From Oxyruncus cristatus (lineage: Eukaryota > Chordata > Aves > Passeriformes > Cotingidae), in NCBI GenBank assembly GCA_013399855.1, contig VXAY01004337.1, positions 1,212,068 through 1,276,067 on the forward strand: DNA of 64,000 nt, given 5' to 3'. Under the pieces are notes generated by a model. It did not search any database. It was not told the DNA's origin and saw nothing but the letters and a program-made list of their open reading frames with translations. Shown here in pieces: positions 1 to 12,976 of this stretch. The position numbers and the translations under genes were made by a program. Within the stretch, counting starts at the first letter, position 1, and the number at the start of each line of letters is the position of its first letter.

Positions 1-3000
1 CAGACTTAAATGATGTTAGGCAAATCTCTGCCTAGTTTGAGAGCTGGAACTTGGTTTGTGTATCAGAAAAACAAAAAATATGAGTGAGTTCATCAATTAA
101 TTTTAATATGTTGGAGATAACATGTTGAATTAGTCATATTCTGTTACTGAAATGGTATGCATTTGTAATAAAAATATTTGGCAATAAGAAGAATCATATG
201 AATTTACCCCTACATATTTGAGATATTTTTGAGGAAAACTGTGGATTTGAAACCAGAGGTTTTTTTTTTCTGGTAAGACATGGTAAAAAGGGAAGTACAG
301 ACATAGGAAAAGGTGATTTTACATGGACTTGAAGATAATTTTGAAGGTCATAAAAGCAGATGTTCAGTCTTGACAGGGTTGGATATCCTAAAAGTAAAAT
401 GACTGGTTTAAATTACAAATGCATACTGTGTCAGTTAAAATTAGACCACGAGAAATCGCAGCTGCTTGAAGTAGGATAGCCAACTGCACTCCAGTCCATC
501 TGCCAACCTCCACTGTTTTCTTTCAGGGGTAAAACAAAATATACATAAGATAAGAGAAGTTATTTAAGATAAGGAATGGCACAGTTCCTTTCCTAATCAC
601 TCATGGCCAACACCACTTCACTGTGACTGTCATAGTGTGTAATATATCCCTCTTTCTATCATATCCCCAAGTCATAGATGTGGGGCCTCTCTTGCCAGGA
701 GAAATGTGCTTTGTATTTATTTGCTGTTCTGAATATGGCTGGTGAGATGGCTGCAGCTGTTGTATAATTGTGTTATCTAATATGGGTAAATAAGAGCATC
801 ATCTGGACTCTTGCCCATCCCAACAGTTTTGAGTTTTTTAGTTTATCTTTTCTTTGGGATCTATTTGGGCTTTTTTGATTGCTTGTTTTCATTTTTGTTT
901 GGTTTGGTTTGGTTTGGTTTTTGGTTGGTTGGTTGGGTTTGGGTTTTTTCCCTTTTTGTTTGATTTGTTTTGTTTATTTTTTAATGAGTGTAGGGAAAAT
1001 ATCCTGGTCATTTTATTTATGATAAATATTTTCTCAAATGGTTAGTCCTACAAAGACTGCTTGGTCTTACTCTGAGGCATGGATGACTATATATTTCAGG
1101 AGCTACACTGAAAATGTATGTTCTGTATGTCAAAAGAAAACTGTTTTTGTGTTTAACTTTACAAGGACAGTGTTTGCACAGGAGACATTAGTATGATTTA
1201 CCAAGGGTGTGCAAACCCTGCACTCACAGAGGATGCATTGCCCAGGCTGTTTGGGAGTTGCATTGAATTAGCCTTTGCTTTTTCTTCTTTAAGCAGATAT
1301 GGCTTGTGGGCATACAACTTCAGAAAGGGTCACTACCTTTGCAATGCATATTTGGTTTTCCATCTCAAAGTGAGAGGAAAGGCAGTTCTACTGCTTGGGA
1401 TGGGCCCACCACAACCAGCTTCAGAGATTTGCATAACCATTATCAAGGAAGCTCAGACAGTACACAGGAGTCCTAATGGCCATGTGAAGAAAAAGCACAA
1501 AAACCCCAAATAAAAGTGCTCTGGAAGTATGAGAGAAGAGAAAGATTTGTGTTACAGCTGGATAGCAGGGAATAGTGTTGAAAGGGAAATAAAAAACAGG
1601 AGTGACATCAGCATGGGAAAGGGTCAAATTAAAAAGTAGAGAAATGGCTGTAAGAAACATACGTATCTATGCATAATTTAGAGTGAAAAAGTGGAAGAGT
1701 CAACAAATTATAAAAAATTGTTTTTTCTATAAATTAATGTGTCTTGATGATACTTATTCCTAGAATATTATTAAACATTATACACCAAAATACACTTTCA
1801 TGTATACGCAGGTATGAATATGGAATGTACAAAAGAATGCGAGAGGGTGCTGCTATAAATATGTGAAGAAGCTGGTGTTCTGCATCTGTGTTCCTCAGTT
1901 AGACTTGTGCAAGAGTCCTATGGGATCCTTCAGGTTCCTGACATTCCTATAACCATACCAATGGCAATGGTGGTGTAGCAGGCAGCTCTGCAGTGCCCAT
2001 CGGGCAAGTGCATTTGCAGGAGTGTGCAGCTGGCATCCTTCCACATCCCCCAATGAAGACAGGGTACTAGCACTCACAGCTCATCAGCAAAAAGTGCCTG
2101 ACCCCCAAAACACTGGAGAACAAACCTCGAGCAGCTGTACAAACAAGGAGCTGACAACCAGTTTCTATAATGGGTGCTGAACTTGGTCGACCTGACCACA
2201 CAAGCAGGACTACTGAATTCAACACTGACAGTATGGGCAGAAGGAGCTATTGTTGTCACCCTGGCAAATCTGGCTGAAAATGCCAACTATTTAGATTTAT
2301 AGATACAATTCAAATGTGCTTTTCAGAATCCTTCTCAGTTAACCCCAAATGCAAAGCATTAAAGAAACATTTTCAACTATCCTTTTAAGGATGATTTGAT
2401 ATGAAGGAACAAGGGCATGTCCAGACTTTGAGAAAAGAGAGGATGTTTTCAAACACAGCTTTGACTGAGGTAGATAGAGCCTTTCACTACATTTGAAAAC
2501 AAATTAAATGAGATTGTTATCAACTGGGAGAAGCCAGCCACAAAACTGGTGCAGGCAAAAGGTTCTGCACTGCCAAGGGACCTCAGGAAGCCACCTCCAG
2601 CCTTGATACAGGCAGATACCTGATTACAGGTGGTACCGTTTACTGTAAACCGTCATGTGGTTGTCTCAGGGAGCTGCTGTCTGCTAAACTGTCTACAAGA
2701 GCTAATGTTTTCTTTAAAGGTGTTGTATCCAGGTTGCACAAGACATTTTGTGAAACTCATAAACATCTCTGGACCATATCTGGAGTAACATAAAGGTTAC
2801 TCTCCACTGCTTGATGGAGAGCGACAACTAGGCTGCGGGAGCAGGTTTGAGTACTCTGCATGCCTGCCAAGATTTCAAAGGGAAAACAACAGGAAGGCTT
2901 TTCAAATTTCTGCCAGCTCCTGCTGTATCTGTTCCCTCTATTTATTTTTCCTTTATTATATTTTCAGTAACTTTAATAAAGCTCGTCTTATGATTAACAG

Positions 3001-4370
3001 CTTGAAGGAATCAGGATATTAGTGGAAATACAAAGGGAAAGACAACACTAAGTAGAACTCTCTCTTGTTTCAATGCTGTGTCTCAAGTAAATCTATGCAA
3101 TCTGCAACCTTTTAAAAAATTACCTGGTGTTCCATTACTCACTCTTTGCAAACCTGTTTTTGTGCTCCTGCAAACCCAGATCCCACCCAAATGCTGCCAG
3201 ACTCATGACAGGGTGTAACAATAGCTGAAATGCTGCAAAAGATTGATGTTAAACTTCCATTGATTACTGTAAGGTAATATGTTAAAAATTATTGATGCTA
3301 GTACAAATGAGAATTAAGCATAGAAGAAAATCCTGAGGATGGAGGCAGAAGGAGGGGAAGGTGAATTTGTGACTGTATGCATACATGTGCATGGGGTGGT
3401 ATGGTACATAAATCTATTTATTCCAAAGCAACTAAACTGCTGTTAGTGCTCGTGCTTCTCTGCTATTTTGAATGAACATGTCATAAACCAAAACTAGAAT
3501 AGTTTTTTGTGCCATATCTCCATTGAAACTAATGTCACACAGGAGATATAGATTTTTCTATTTAAAGAAAATGACATTTTTTTCTAAATAAGTTTAATCA
3601 TAAATGTGCAATGCAAGAGATCCAGTTCATCAAAGGTACCTTTGTGATTATGGGCCCAAAGAGTTCTTCAGAGCTTCCCTGCCCAAGGCTCCTGCTGTAC
3701 TATGAAAGCACAGTTCCCAAACCCAAATATTACTGTGTTGCAAAGATGTGTTCTCAGTATGTGCATGGGAATTTAGGAATAGCCATAGATATCTGCAGAA
3801 ATTGGAGACAGTGAAATTTCTGTGCAGAGTCTCATAAGTGTTTACTCTGTGTTTTACATTGTTTGGCACAATGTTCATGGCAGCACTAACAGGGAATAAT
3901 TGGTAACAAAAGACTTCTCTCTTCTGGCATACATTTTAGCACCATTTTCACCCGAGTTGTATTTGCAGTGTAAGCAAGACACATCTCACTGGCTGGTGAC
4001 CCAGATGAACCAGTCTTCCCGCTCCTGACCACACACAGTCCAACTCCCAGCACTGTATTCCATTGCTCAAATTAGTTTGGAGACAGAAATTCAGCTTCAA
4101 CAATCTACATATTTAACAGTCTGGAAATGGGGCATATGGCTGCCTCAGGGTTCCCTAGGGTGCTGTTTCCAGCCTAGTGATGGAAGGAGAGAGGTCCTGC
4201 ATTGCCTGCAACCTGCTGTCAGTGGTGACAGCAGGGATGGATGTCCCCTCTGGTCTCCCAATGCTCAACCCAGGTGACCCAGAGCTGAGAAAAGAGAGCT
4301 GGGGACTGGCTTTATGAGGGGCAAAGCTGGTGCTCTATGGAAATGTGGGTTGGCACCATGTGAATTTTCA
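1..4370. other. Unique non-coding sequence
   Basis: AT-rich sequence with no supported gene. Short open frames occur on both strands, but none has a recognisable domain and many start at TTG or GTG rather than ATG. A T/G-rich tract at 893-985 is listed separately. The stretch at 1895-2290 is somewhat less AT-rich and has overlapping open frames on both strands, none longer than about 70 codons, so I do not call a gene there. Confidence 0.6.
893..985. repeat. T/G-rich low-complexity tract with (TTTGG)n core
   Basis: About 90 bases made almost only of T and G. The core at 897-920 is a run of GGTTT pentamers, followed by GGTT and GGGTTT variants. It has almost no C before the CCC near 950. It resembles the A/C-rich tracts elsewhere in the window, on the opposite strand. 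The 63-codon open frame across it is a composition artefact (Phe, Gly, Leu, Trp) and not a gene. Confidence 0.85.
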
Positions 4371-4812
4371 TAGAATCATAAAATGGTTTGGATTGGAAGG
4401 GACATCTAGTTCAACCCTTCTGCAACAAACAGGGACATCTTGAACAAGGTCAGGTTTCTCAGAGCCCTATCCAGGCTGACCTTCAATGTTTCCAAGAATG
4501 GGGTAACCACTACCTCTCAGGGAAGTCTGAGCCAGTGTTTTACTACACTTATCATGAAAAATTTCTTGCTTTTATCTTGTCTGGATCTACTCTCTCAATT
4601 TAAAAACAATTACCTAATGTCCTCTCAGAACACGACCTACTAAAAAGTTTATTCTTGTCATTTTTATAGATCCCTTTTCAGTACTGAAAGGCTGCTCTAA
4701 GGTCTTTCCAGGGCCTTCTCTTCTCGAGGCAGAACAACCCCAACTCTCAGCCTGCCTTAATGGGAGAGGTGTTCCATGCCTCTGATCATCTTTGTGGCCC
4801 TCCTCTGCTCTC
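4371..4812 (-). mobile_element. CR1 LINE, 3'-end fragment (antisense)
   Basis: This is the 3' part of a chicken-repeat-1 (CR1) non-LTR retrotransposon, read on the minus strand. The 3' tail appears on the plus strand as ATAGAATCATAAAATGG near 4373. It is followed by the usual GGTTTGGATTGGAAGGGAC and by blocks matching the end of CR1 ORF2 (for example TGATCATCTTTGTGGCCCTC at about 4784-4803). On the minus strand the fragment begins with a remnant of the conserved QRRATKMIRG block of the ORF2 C-terminus. Similarity is lost around 4812, as expected for a 5'-truncated insertion. It is full of stops and small indels and is not functional. Confidence 0.9.
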
Positions 4813-5878
4813 CCCATGAGGAAGAGCCCTTAGGTCCTGCCCCACATTCCTCCTCCTGAGAGGGGTGTGTGTGGGACCATGGTCTTCTCTGCCCCATTTG
4901 ACTGGAGGCCGGGAGGAGACATGGCCTCTCCTCAGGGCAGGGTGCCACAGGTCTGTTGGTGGCATCTTGGCTTGTGTGAGGGCAGCGGTGCCTGAGGTAG
5001 GAGTGGGACCAACCTTGGCTGAGGTGGGATACTGTGAGTGTGTCAGTGTGCACTCGTGCTGAGTGCCTGGGCTCTCCCTGCCTTCCCAAAGCCTGAATTC
5101 AGCAGCATTTAGGGTCTCCCACTGCACTTACAAATAGGCTGTCACTGACTGGTGCAGGGGATATATTTTTAGCGTGTTGGATGCAGTCTCCTAGCTACAG
5201 CTTGAAGAGCTCAGCTGGGCAGGGGCTGGCAGTCCTCAGCCTGCACAAAAGCAAACACTTCTGATGAATCCTGGTGTTCAGATCAAATCCTGCTCCAGTC
5301 TTGCTGCCGTGTTCTACCCTATCTGCCCCTTAGCTTGGTTTCAGGGTTTGGTTAAAAGATTGCCGAGGTATTCCTGTGGGTTTCTGGAGTGCAACTGGTG
5401 ACCAGGGTTGTTTACATCCTCTGCTAAGCTAGAAAGGGTCTTTTGTTCAAGTATGGAGATGTACACTCCCAGCTGCCAGGATAAAAGACCAAATATTGTT
5501 TATGTTGCATGTAATAATCTATCTCATGTCTGCCAGAGACTGGCTTTATGTAAAGATGTGAAAGAGTATTCATTAATTCCTCTGTAAGGGCAAGTCTATT
5601 AAGAAGTTATTTTAATTTTAGGCATGAATTCAGAATTTCCACTCTTTCTGAAGTTGCTTGTCTTCCTTAAATTGCTATCTGTCTCATAAGTGTTTATGGA
5701 TAATAAAATGTCTTTAAAGAGTCCCTTTTGTTTTGGAAAAACTTTGGAGATAGTATGTCTGGCATCTCCTGGATGTTTCACAGACACTGCATGGTTGTTG
5801 TTGGGCTGTTACTAGGATGACTGGAACTCAGGCAGGGTTACCTAAGTTTCCAACTTTCTTCGTACTATTAAAACAGGC

Positions 5879-5941
5879 AAAAAAACCCCCAAAGTAAAAC
5901 AAAACAGAAAAAAACCCCAAACCCCAAAACAAACCCAAAAA
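5879..5941. repeat. A/C-rich low-complexity tract
   Basis: About 60 bases, nearly all A and C, with repeated AAACCCC-like words. The minus strand therefore carries G runs of three to five separated by T runs. The composition is similar to the tracts at 11.4 kb and 49.6 kb. Confidence 0.85.
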
Positions 5942-8900
5942 TTAATTCCAGAAAGCTTGCATATATGATTACAGCAAAGCTGTATTATGGGATAAATATC
6001 ATTATGTGCTCTTCTCTGAGACTCTTTCTGTTTTTGGTGGAAATTACCTGTTATAACTTATGCTGAAAAAAAGGTACTTTTTCATATGTACTGAAGGAAT
6101 CCCCAAATTTGCTGGGAACTATTCTAAAGAACACAGTAAGGTCACAGTGTTCAGGCCTTTCTAATACCATATCTAATGCTGCAATCTTATATTGCCTTTT
6201 TCCTTGAGTAAGCCTGGCTCTAAGTTTCATGCCTTCCATAGAGTCAGCTGAAGTAGGAAGTAATTTCATTTGGGACCATGGAGAATTTGAAATCAATTTT
6301 GAGATAAACAGAAGTTTTCTGTGACATTCAAATGTCTCTATCTTTCTCTAGGCAACAATGATGGACAAAGGTACCATAGCTGCTACAAATTAATTATCAG
6401 CCATCCCAGGTCTTTCCAAATTGCAGTATGTGCACTAGAGTGAAGTAGCATATTGCTGGAGTGTCCTGTCCAGCTGAGAGCTGCTGCTATTGCCAGTGGT
6501 GGCAAGTAACCAAGATACATTTGGGAACACTTGAAGCAAGCAATGAATCATCGCCTGCCATGTATAATTATATGTCACTGGATAATGTAATATTGGTGTT
6601 GGAGTGCATGTGGGCTAGTAAACCTTTGCTGGAATGGATGGGCTGTAACAAGACTATCAGGGCCAAAAGACCCGCTTCTTCCCTTGTTGAAGTTTTCAGG
6701 TTAAGGCTGGGGCTTTCCCTGGGGAGCAGACTGTTCTTGCCAGCACACAAGTCATTACTCAATTGAAGGAGAAGCAAGAATTTTTATGGCCTGCACTGTG
6801 AAGGAAGTATAACTAGAAGATCTAATAGTACTTTTTTGGGTTTCAAATCCGTGAAAACATACGTGGTGTCTTAAGATCCTCCCTGCTATCAACACGGCCT
6901 TTTCCCCTTGGTTCAAATGGCAGCAATCAGTTGCTACTTGCTGGCTGTAATGCATTGTTTTCTTGTCTCTAGAGGTATGCAAGTGATGTCTTATCGTGCT
7001 TTGTTAATTTTTCTTTCCTTTTCATACTGTCACATACTTTTTTTCCTGAATTGTTACTTTTACAGCTTTACTAAGTGTTACCTCTTCTGGGAAATAACTC
7101 TGTGTTTGGGGCTCAACCGTTCAAGGTGTTGAGAGCTCTGGACCTTCTCCAAGAAAGCTCTTAAGAGAATGGTCAGCCTTAGGTGTATGAGTAGCCTGGA
7201 CTGAGAAGCACTGTGGTATTTAAATGGAGCCTCCAGAGGATACTAGTCACTTTGCCAGAAATCAATTGATTTAAACACATATAATGTCATTATTTTGACA
7301 CTTAGATATTGAAGGTTCCCTTAGAGTATCCCTGAAGTATTAGGGCGGCCATCGAGGAGTTGTTATTAACAGCCTATTGGCTAGCTATGACTCTAAAGAG
7401 GCTAGAGAAAACAGAAAAAGAGAGAGGAAAAAAAGGTCTTGTGAAATAATTCTGTGTTCATATTTTTTCAGAAAGAAAAATTAAAACTTCAGACTCTGGG
7501 TGGTTTTTCTCATTTTAGACATCTACAGAAATCTGCATCAAGCTAAAAGAAAAAAAAGATTCAACAAGATATAAAAAGAAGAGGAGAATAAAGAATGTTT
7601 GAAAAGAAACAGCAGAGCCTGGACTGATGTATTTGAGCAAGAGCTGATGTTAGGAATTTCCATGTAGAATAAGCAAAATAAAATGTCATCTCATGGTTTA
7701 AATAGTGCCAGATGATTCAATATGCTTTTCACAGCATTCTTTCACCATGTGATATTCTCTTATGTTTGTTGAAGTCAGGAAATGAGAAACTGCTTGAAAG
7801 AGAAAGGTTAGGCCTCATGTCACTGTATAATATATGCCCACAAGCCTATTATATTAACAGAACTGCTTAAGATAGTTCGGAATGGAAGACAGAGTCAATT
7901 TCTACCACAATATATTCTCACTGTGATCTGCTGACAGAAATCAGTGTATCGTGCACTTGTTAAGTTAAGGTTCATGAGAAATAGGGCCAATGAGGAAATT
8001 CTATTTCTTTCCTGGGAAAGCTGACATTTGAATGAAAGTTTTTAGCTAGAATCAGGATGAAAAATCAAACTCTTACACACGTTCATTCCAGCAATCTATT
8101 AAACAAGACAGGTTGATTTGAGTAAATTAAAATATCACACATCAATATTTATAGACTTTTCATTTGGATTGTGACTCTCATTTACAGTTTCTATTATAGG
8201 TACTTTGAAGTTCTGAGAGATTATTTGAACCAAAGGTGAATTCTCATAGTGAAAATGTTGAACTTGGCCATTTTGATAACTTTTAATAGATTTTTGAGTA
8301 ATTTGAGAAAAAATACTATTTGCAACAGATGTTTTTCTTTTCAAAGCACAGATATTTCCTAAAGGGAAAATACTTTGTCCAAAAAACTCTCAGCCCCACA
8401 TAACAACGAATTAAGCAATACATGTTTTAATTACCTTGCTGTTTACTTTCTCTGTAGTTTCCCAGACTTGAAGGAAACTATTAAAGCCAGGGTAGAGGGG
8501 ATTGTCTGTTTTGTGCACACTCATAAAACTCAAATGTTGTGGTCTGGTGTGAAGTCAGCCTAGTTTAGATGTTCTGCCTGCTATGTTAGAGGTTTGTTCA
8601 TGACCAGAGGCACATACAAAGCATTAATATATCAGTGTCAAGCAAAGCCTGCACCGTATGTGGAAGGAGCTCAGAGGGGAAGAAAGGATTGTTCACTAGT
8701 TGCATTTCTTCAATTCCCATTTATATGTCACTTTATATGGGAAAATCCAATGAAATTTGGTCGTTCTGATTCTAGTTGGTACAAAAAAATAATTGTGTCT
8801 TTTTCATAATTTTTGTGGTGTTTTCAGTTATACCTGGGTTAACAACAATTCTGATCCCTGCCTCTAAATTAGAAAGGGTTGAGAGACGCTGCCTATTTCC

Positions 8901-11408
8901 TACCCCTTTGGCTTTAAGATATAATTCAAGAATTAAATGTTTACTATCATTTTACAGTTAGTGGTCTCTACAGTTAGTGAACATGAGGTGGAAAATAGTG
9001 ATGAATTATAAGGTAAAGGCTCAACAGGTTTTTAAAATCAGCGGAGTCTGGCCTAACACACCCCATGTTTTTGAGGCAGTTAATTTTTTAACAAATCCTG
9101 CAGATATGTTCATTCATTCATCTTGCTGCTGCGTTGGTGTTGCTATAGTTGCCAAGGCAGAGGCTGGCCTGTGGCTGCTCTTCCTGTGCCCGTCAGCCCC
9201 TGCTGCCCAGCATGGGCCAGTGAACCCCACACAGGCACGCATCCCTGCCGTTTCCCAACAGCCTGCCTGGGCTTGCGTCTTCCCCTTTGTGGGATGGCAA
9301 CTCTCCCTGTCCTTCTGAAAAGCTCCCTGTGCCATTTCCAGACCCTGTAGGGTAGCTGTCCAGGGGGAGCTACACTGGGTTCTGCCTCTGGGATTTCACT
9401 GCTCTCAGTGTGCTACAGGATGGTCTGCTGAAACCTGTTGACTGCAGTCTGGTAAACAATTTTCAGAAAGACCTGTACTTCAGTGTGTGTTTTACCTAGT
9501 AAAGTGTGTCTCCTTTCCCTGAATATAGCCCATAAGTATTGGTACATGACAAGGAAGCAAATCAAGGCTGGAAATGGGGATTTTCCAATCTGGACTCATC
9601 CAATTTATTTTTTTTTTACCTCTTCTCTATTGCATTATTCACATCTATGCAAATATTCCACTCTGTTTTCTAGATTTATCACATCTTTTCTGCAATTTGG
9701 CAAGGATGTCTGCTTACACTTTCTGTATAGATATGAAGAACTCTTTCATTATGCTAAAAAGACAAGATAGCTTCGGTGCTTTCAATGTGAAGGCTCATCT
9801 GTAACTCAAGAAGACCAACAAGAGGTGTTTCTAAAAGCATTTCACTTAAGCACATTCTATTTCATTTCTCAGAGGGAGTGGGAAATGTGCAGTTACAGCC
9901 CTGAAACTCTCCCTTTACAGAATCTTTTCTGCCAGCTGGAACAGGACACATGACCTTCTTGTTAGTCTCTGACTCTCCTACGGGATAGGACTTCTTCAGG
10001 CTGTATGCAGCCTTCACACATTTAAATGTTTCAAGGGCGAGAAACCAGAGAAGGAACTGTTGCAGACTGTGGTCACCTCTGTAACCTTCACTCAAAATAC
10101 TGGAGAAGATAGCAAAGTCCACATTTTTTCTATGCTGATGATTGTAAATAATTCACTAAAAATCTTGTAAATAATCATAACCCACTGCATTTTCCAGACA
10201 TGACAGAAGAAGGAAGGAACTTTCAAAGGCATGACGTATGAGATTATTTCCATGATCTTTTGACCATAAAAGAAGAATGCGTATGTGAAACTGTTGAATC
10301 CAATCTGTCCTCTGTTGGCTGCCCACTGATTTATGCAAGCACATAAATTACTCAGCATCAGAGGTCTGTGTATTGTATGGCCTCAAGTCAGCAAGACAAA
10401 CAAGTACATGCCTAATTTTAAGCAGATGAGTTGTTCTAAGAGAAAGAGCTTTCATGAAAAATTAGAATTAAACATTTTCTACAAAGAACTGTGACATATA
10501 CATTGCTTCCAGATGAGCCTCCTTACAGAATGCAAACATCCTGATGTCTGAATATGCTGATGTACCATACTCCATCCAAACCAGAGCAAACGCAGTTGTT
10601 TTTTCAACAGAAATACAGAACACCTAAAGCATGGCAGAACCATTGTCTCAGGACTCAAGAAGCTGGACTTTCTTACAGGCTTCTGGAGTGTCTATTCTGG
10701 AGGGCAGCAAAGCCCTTCTGGGATCAGAATTTATTCAGTTTTTCAAAGCACTTGACTGTGCTTCAAAAAATGCCTTTTGAGTATTTCTGTCAAGGTCTTG
10801 TATTAAAATTTTATTCCTTCTGTCAAAGATAATAATTCATATGGTAGGAAGCTGCTACATACCTTGTAAATGGCATTGTGAAAATACATAGACAACATCC
10901 TACTTTCCTCAAATCAGGCACACTAAGGACAACAGCTGCTGCCTTTCTAGCTTGGGTAGCAGGTGTTTGACCACCTACAAGCAGGATGTTTTCTCCTTAT
11001 ATGAAAATCATGCAGGTTTACTCATGGATGCCAAAGAATCAAGGCAATGTAGTAGTCCAAAAAATGCTGACCAAAAAATTTGTTGCATAACTGGGTCCAA
11101 CGCCATGGAAAAATACATCAAAATAATAAAAATGGAATAAAGAGTTTTGTCCTTGTATGTGCTGTTGAGGCTTTATGAAACCATCTTTCTTGTTCTGCAG
11201 TTTGTTTATTTTATGGCACCCTGGAAAGTCTATATGGTGAATAATTAACTTGGAAAATCTTGGGAGCCTGGTGTCTCTGAAGAAATGTAAATTCCTCTGA
11301 GCTTCCTTATGCTTCAAAGGATTCTAAGGATATTGTTGGAGTTGGTCCACTGACTGAACAGTACTGGTCCAAATCCTCACTTCTGTGAGCACAAAGATAT
11401 TATTTGGC

Positions 11409-11550
11409 AAACCCCTCCCCGCTCCCCCTCCAAAAAAACCCCAAACCCAAACAACCAAAAAACAAAACAAACAAAAAAACCAAACACCCCCCATCCTCCT
11501 GAAAAAAACCCACAAAAAAACCCCTCCAGAAACAACAACAGCAACAAAGA
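11409..11550. repeat. A/C-rich low-complexity tract
   Basis: About 140 bases dominated by A and C, starting with C runs of four to five and passing into AACAAAC and CAACAG words. It ends in a short GA repeat. The minus strand has several close G runs. Open frames across it on both strands (poly-Pro/Thr/Lys or poly-Phe/Gly/Trp) are composition artefacts. Confidence 0.85.
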
Positions 11551-12463
11551 GAGAGAGTGTTTTTATTGAAAGTGGTTAAAAACTTAAGACAAGAAAACGG
11601 TAAATTAAATGTCCTGCCTCACTAAATGGGAGGATCCAATAAAAAGAACTTCAAGAGAGCAGCAGGAAAGGATAGAGGCAGAGCCCAACAGCTGGAGCAA
11701 GGGAACATAAAACACTTTTTTAGGTTAGCCTAGGGTGGGAGCTGAAACTTATTCCTCCATGGCACAAATTGACTGGAGCTTAGAAAGAGGAGTGACAGAG
11801 ATGCATTCACGTGTTTTCTAGATGGGGAGGAAAGATATTCACAAAAGACCCTTGGTTTTTTATTTTGGGAACTGAAGGAAGACTGAAATAGACCATATGT
11901 GTAGTGCAGACAGTACCAGTGTTTGGTGAAATGACTGTAAACCTTTCAGAATACGTGGAGGAAATTAGCAGGAAATTAAAAAAACCTCCTCCAATTCTAT
12001 TTTTGCCTTTCATGTCATTGTATTGTATTATCCAGTTTTAGTACAAAGAAATCATAGCTTAAGTACTGAAAAAGGTGGTTCTTGAAATATTAAGGAAAAA
12101 AGCTTTCTCAAAAGCAGTAAATCTGAAAGAACATTTTGTACAGGTGCAGGTGCTCAGAGCAACTTTTTGCTTTACATAATTAAATCTATAAAGATCTCGG
12201 ACACTTTGTTTTTAAAATATCTTTTTTCATCTAGTGATGAAAGCCAAAGTTCTGATTTAATGCAAGTCTGATCCAATGTTCCTTAAAATCAAGGGTGCGC
12301 TCTTTATTGTTAGAAATCTCTATCTGATATGTTTTTGTATTTGCATTAGTGCTTTTGAAGTTGTACCACTGTCCTAGCAACAATGCAAGTGGAAAATAAG
12401 AGAAAGATGAGAATTTGCATGAACTGAGCAAAAAAGTTTAGTTGCCTAAGGTACTCTCCTCAC

Positions 12464-12976
12464 CACAGCCAAAGAGGAGGCCCAGTGAACTGGTCTGACA
12501 TGCAGCTTCTGTGACTCAACACTGGCTGCAGCCGAAATAAACACAGTTTGTCTAGAAGATGAGTCAGAGGAAAATGGAAGCTGAGAAGACTTTTCTTGAG
12601 GATAAGACTTGCATCTGCTCAATGTGACACTTTTTTCCTGACTGCTATTTTGAATGGCCATCTGGTGCAAGTTTGTTCCAGCCATGTAAATGTTCTGAGC
12701 AGTTTCTCCATCTACCTCCAGTACTTTGGAGACCCAGGCTCCACAGGCTAGTGCAGATATGATCTGGGAAGCAAGCCTAACCATATTGCAGTTGAACATC
12801 ACTGCATCTCCAAAACAGCCAAGAGAATTGGCTGAAAAAGCAGTTTCCAAGACACCAGATGCTCTTGCAAACCAGTCATGCAAAGCTTGTTGTTTTCTTT
12901 TTGAGAGCTTGTTTCCATCCTGAGTAGGTAGATAGGCACAGAGAGGGATGTCCAAAGTAACTTGCAACTCTGCTCT
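12464..12976 (-). CDS. Candidate coding exon or retrocopy, product unknown
   Basis: Minus-strand block of 513 bases (171 codons) without a stop. Its upstream border looks like a splice acceptor (CTTACACTTCTCAG just before 12976) and its downstream border like a donor (GTGAGG starting at 12463). Both borders fall exactly between codons, so the exon would be symmetric, phase 0 to 0. The frame stays open to a TAA about 35 bases upstream of the acceptor and a TAG at 12446-12448. The predicted peptide begins RAELQVTLDIPLCAYL. It is rich in helix-forming residues in its first two thirds (blocks such as MVRLASQIISALA and ETAQNIYMAGTNL), then becomes Ser/Gln-rich and looks disordered. I do not recognise a family. 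There is no signal peptide, zinc-binding pattern or transmembrane segment. Length and residue mix are more protein-like than the neighbouring open frames. It could be an internal exon of an unnamed minus-strand gene, a retrocopy, or chance. Confidence 0.35.

Larger units (their letters stand above)
4813..12463. other. Mostly unique non-coding sequence
   Basis: No gene is supported. The CR1-adjacent segment 4813-5130 is GC-richer and has overlapping open frames on both strands, of which the longest is 113 codons on the minus strand, with no domain. Another GC-richer patch lies at about 9120-9370. A/C-rich tracts at 5879-5941 and 11409-11550 are listed separately. Minus-strand open frames at 9862-10122 and 10092-10358 are AT-driven and show nothing recognisable. 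Confidence 0.5.

Noticed and set aside
893..960. Interstitial telomeric repeat (TTAGGG-like)
   Set aside because: The repeats are TTTGG, GGTT and GGGTTT variants with no TTAGGG units.
2074..2286. Possible old pseudogene (open frames on both strands with protein-like plus-frame text)
   Set aside because: The open stretches are only about 40-70 codons and could occur by chance. No family is recognised.
4757..5127. Overlapping minus-strand open frames of 110 and 113 codons
   Set aside because: Their C-terminal ends run into CR1 ORF2. The remainder has no motif and is mirrored by an open frame on the plus strand.
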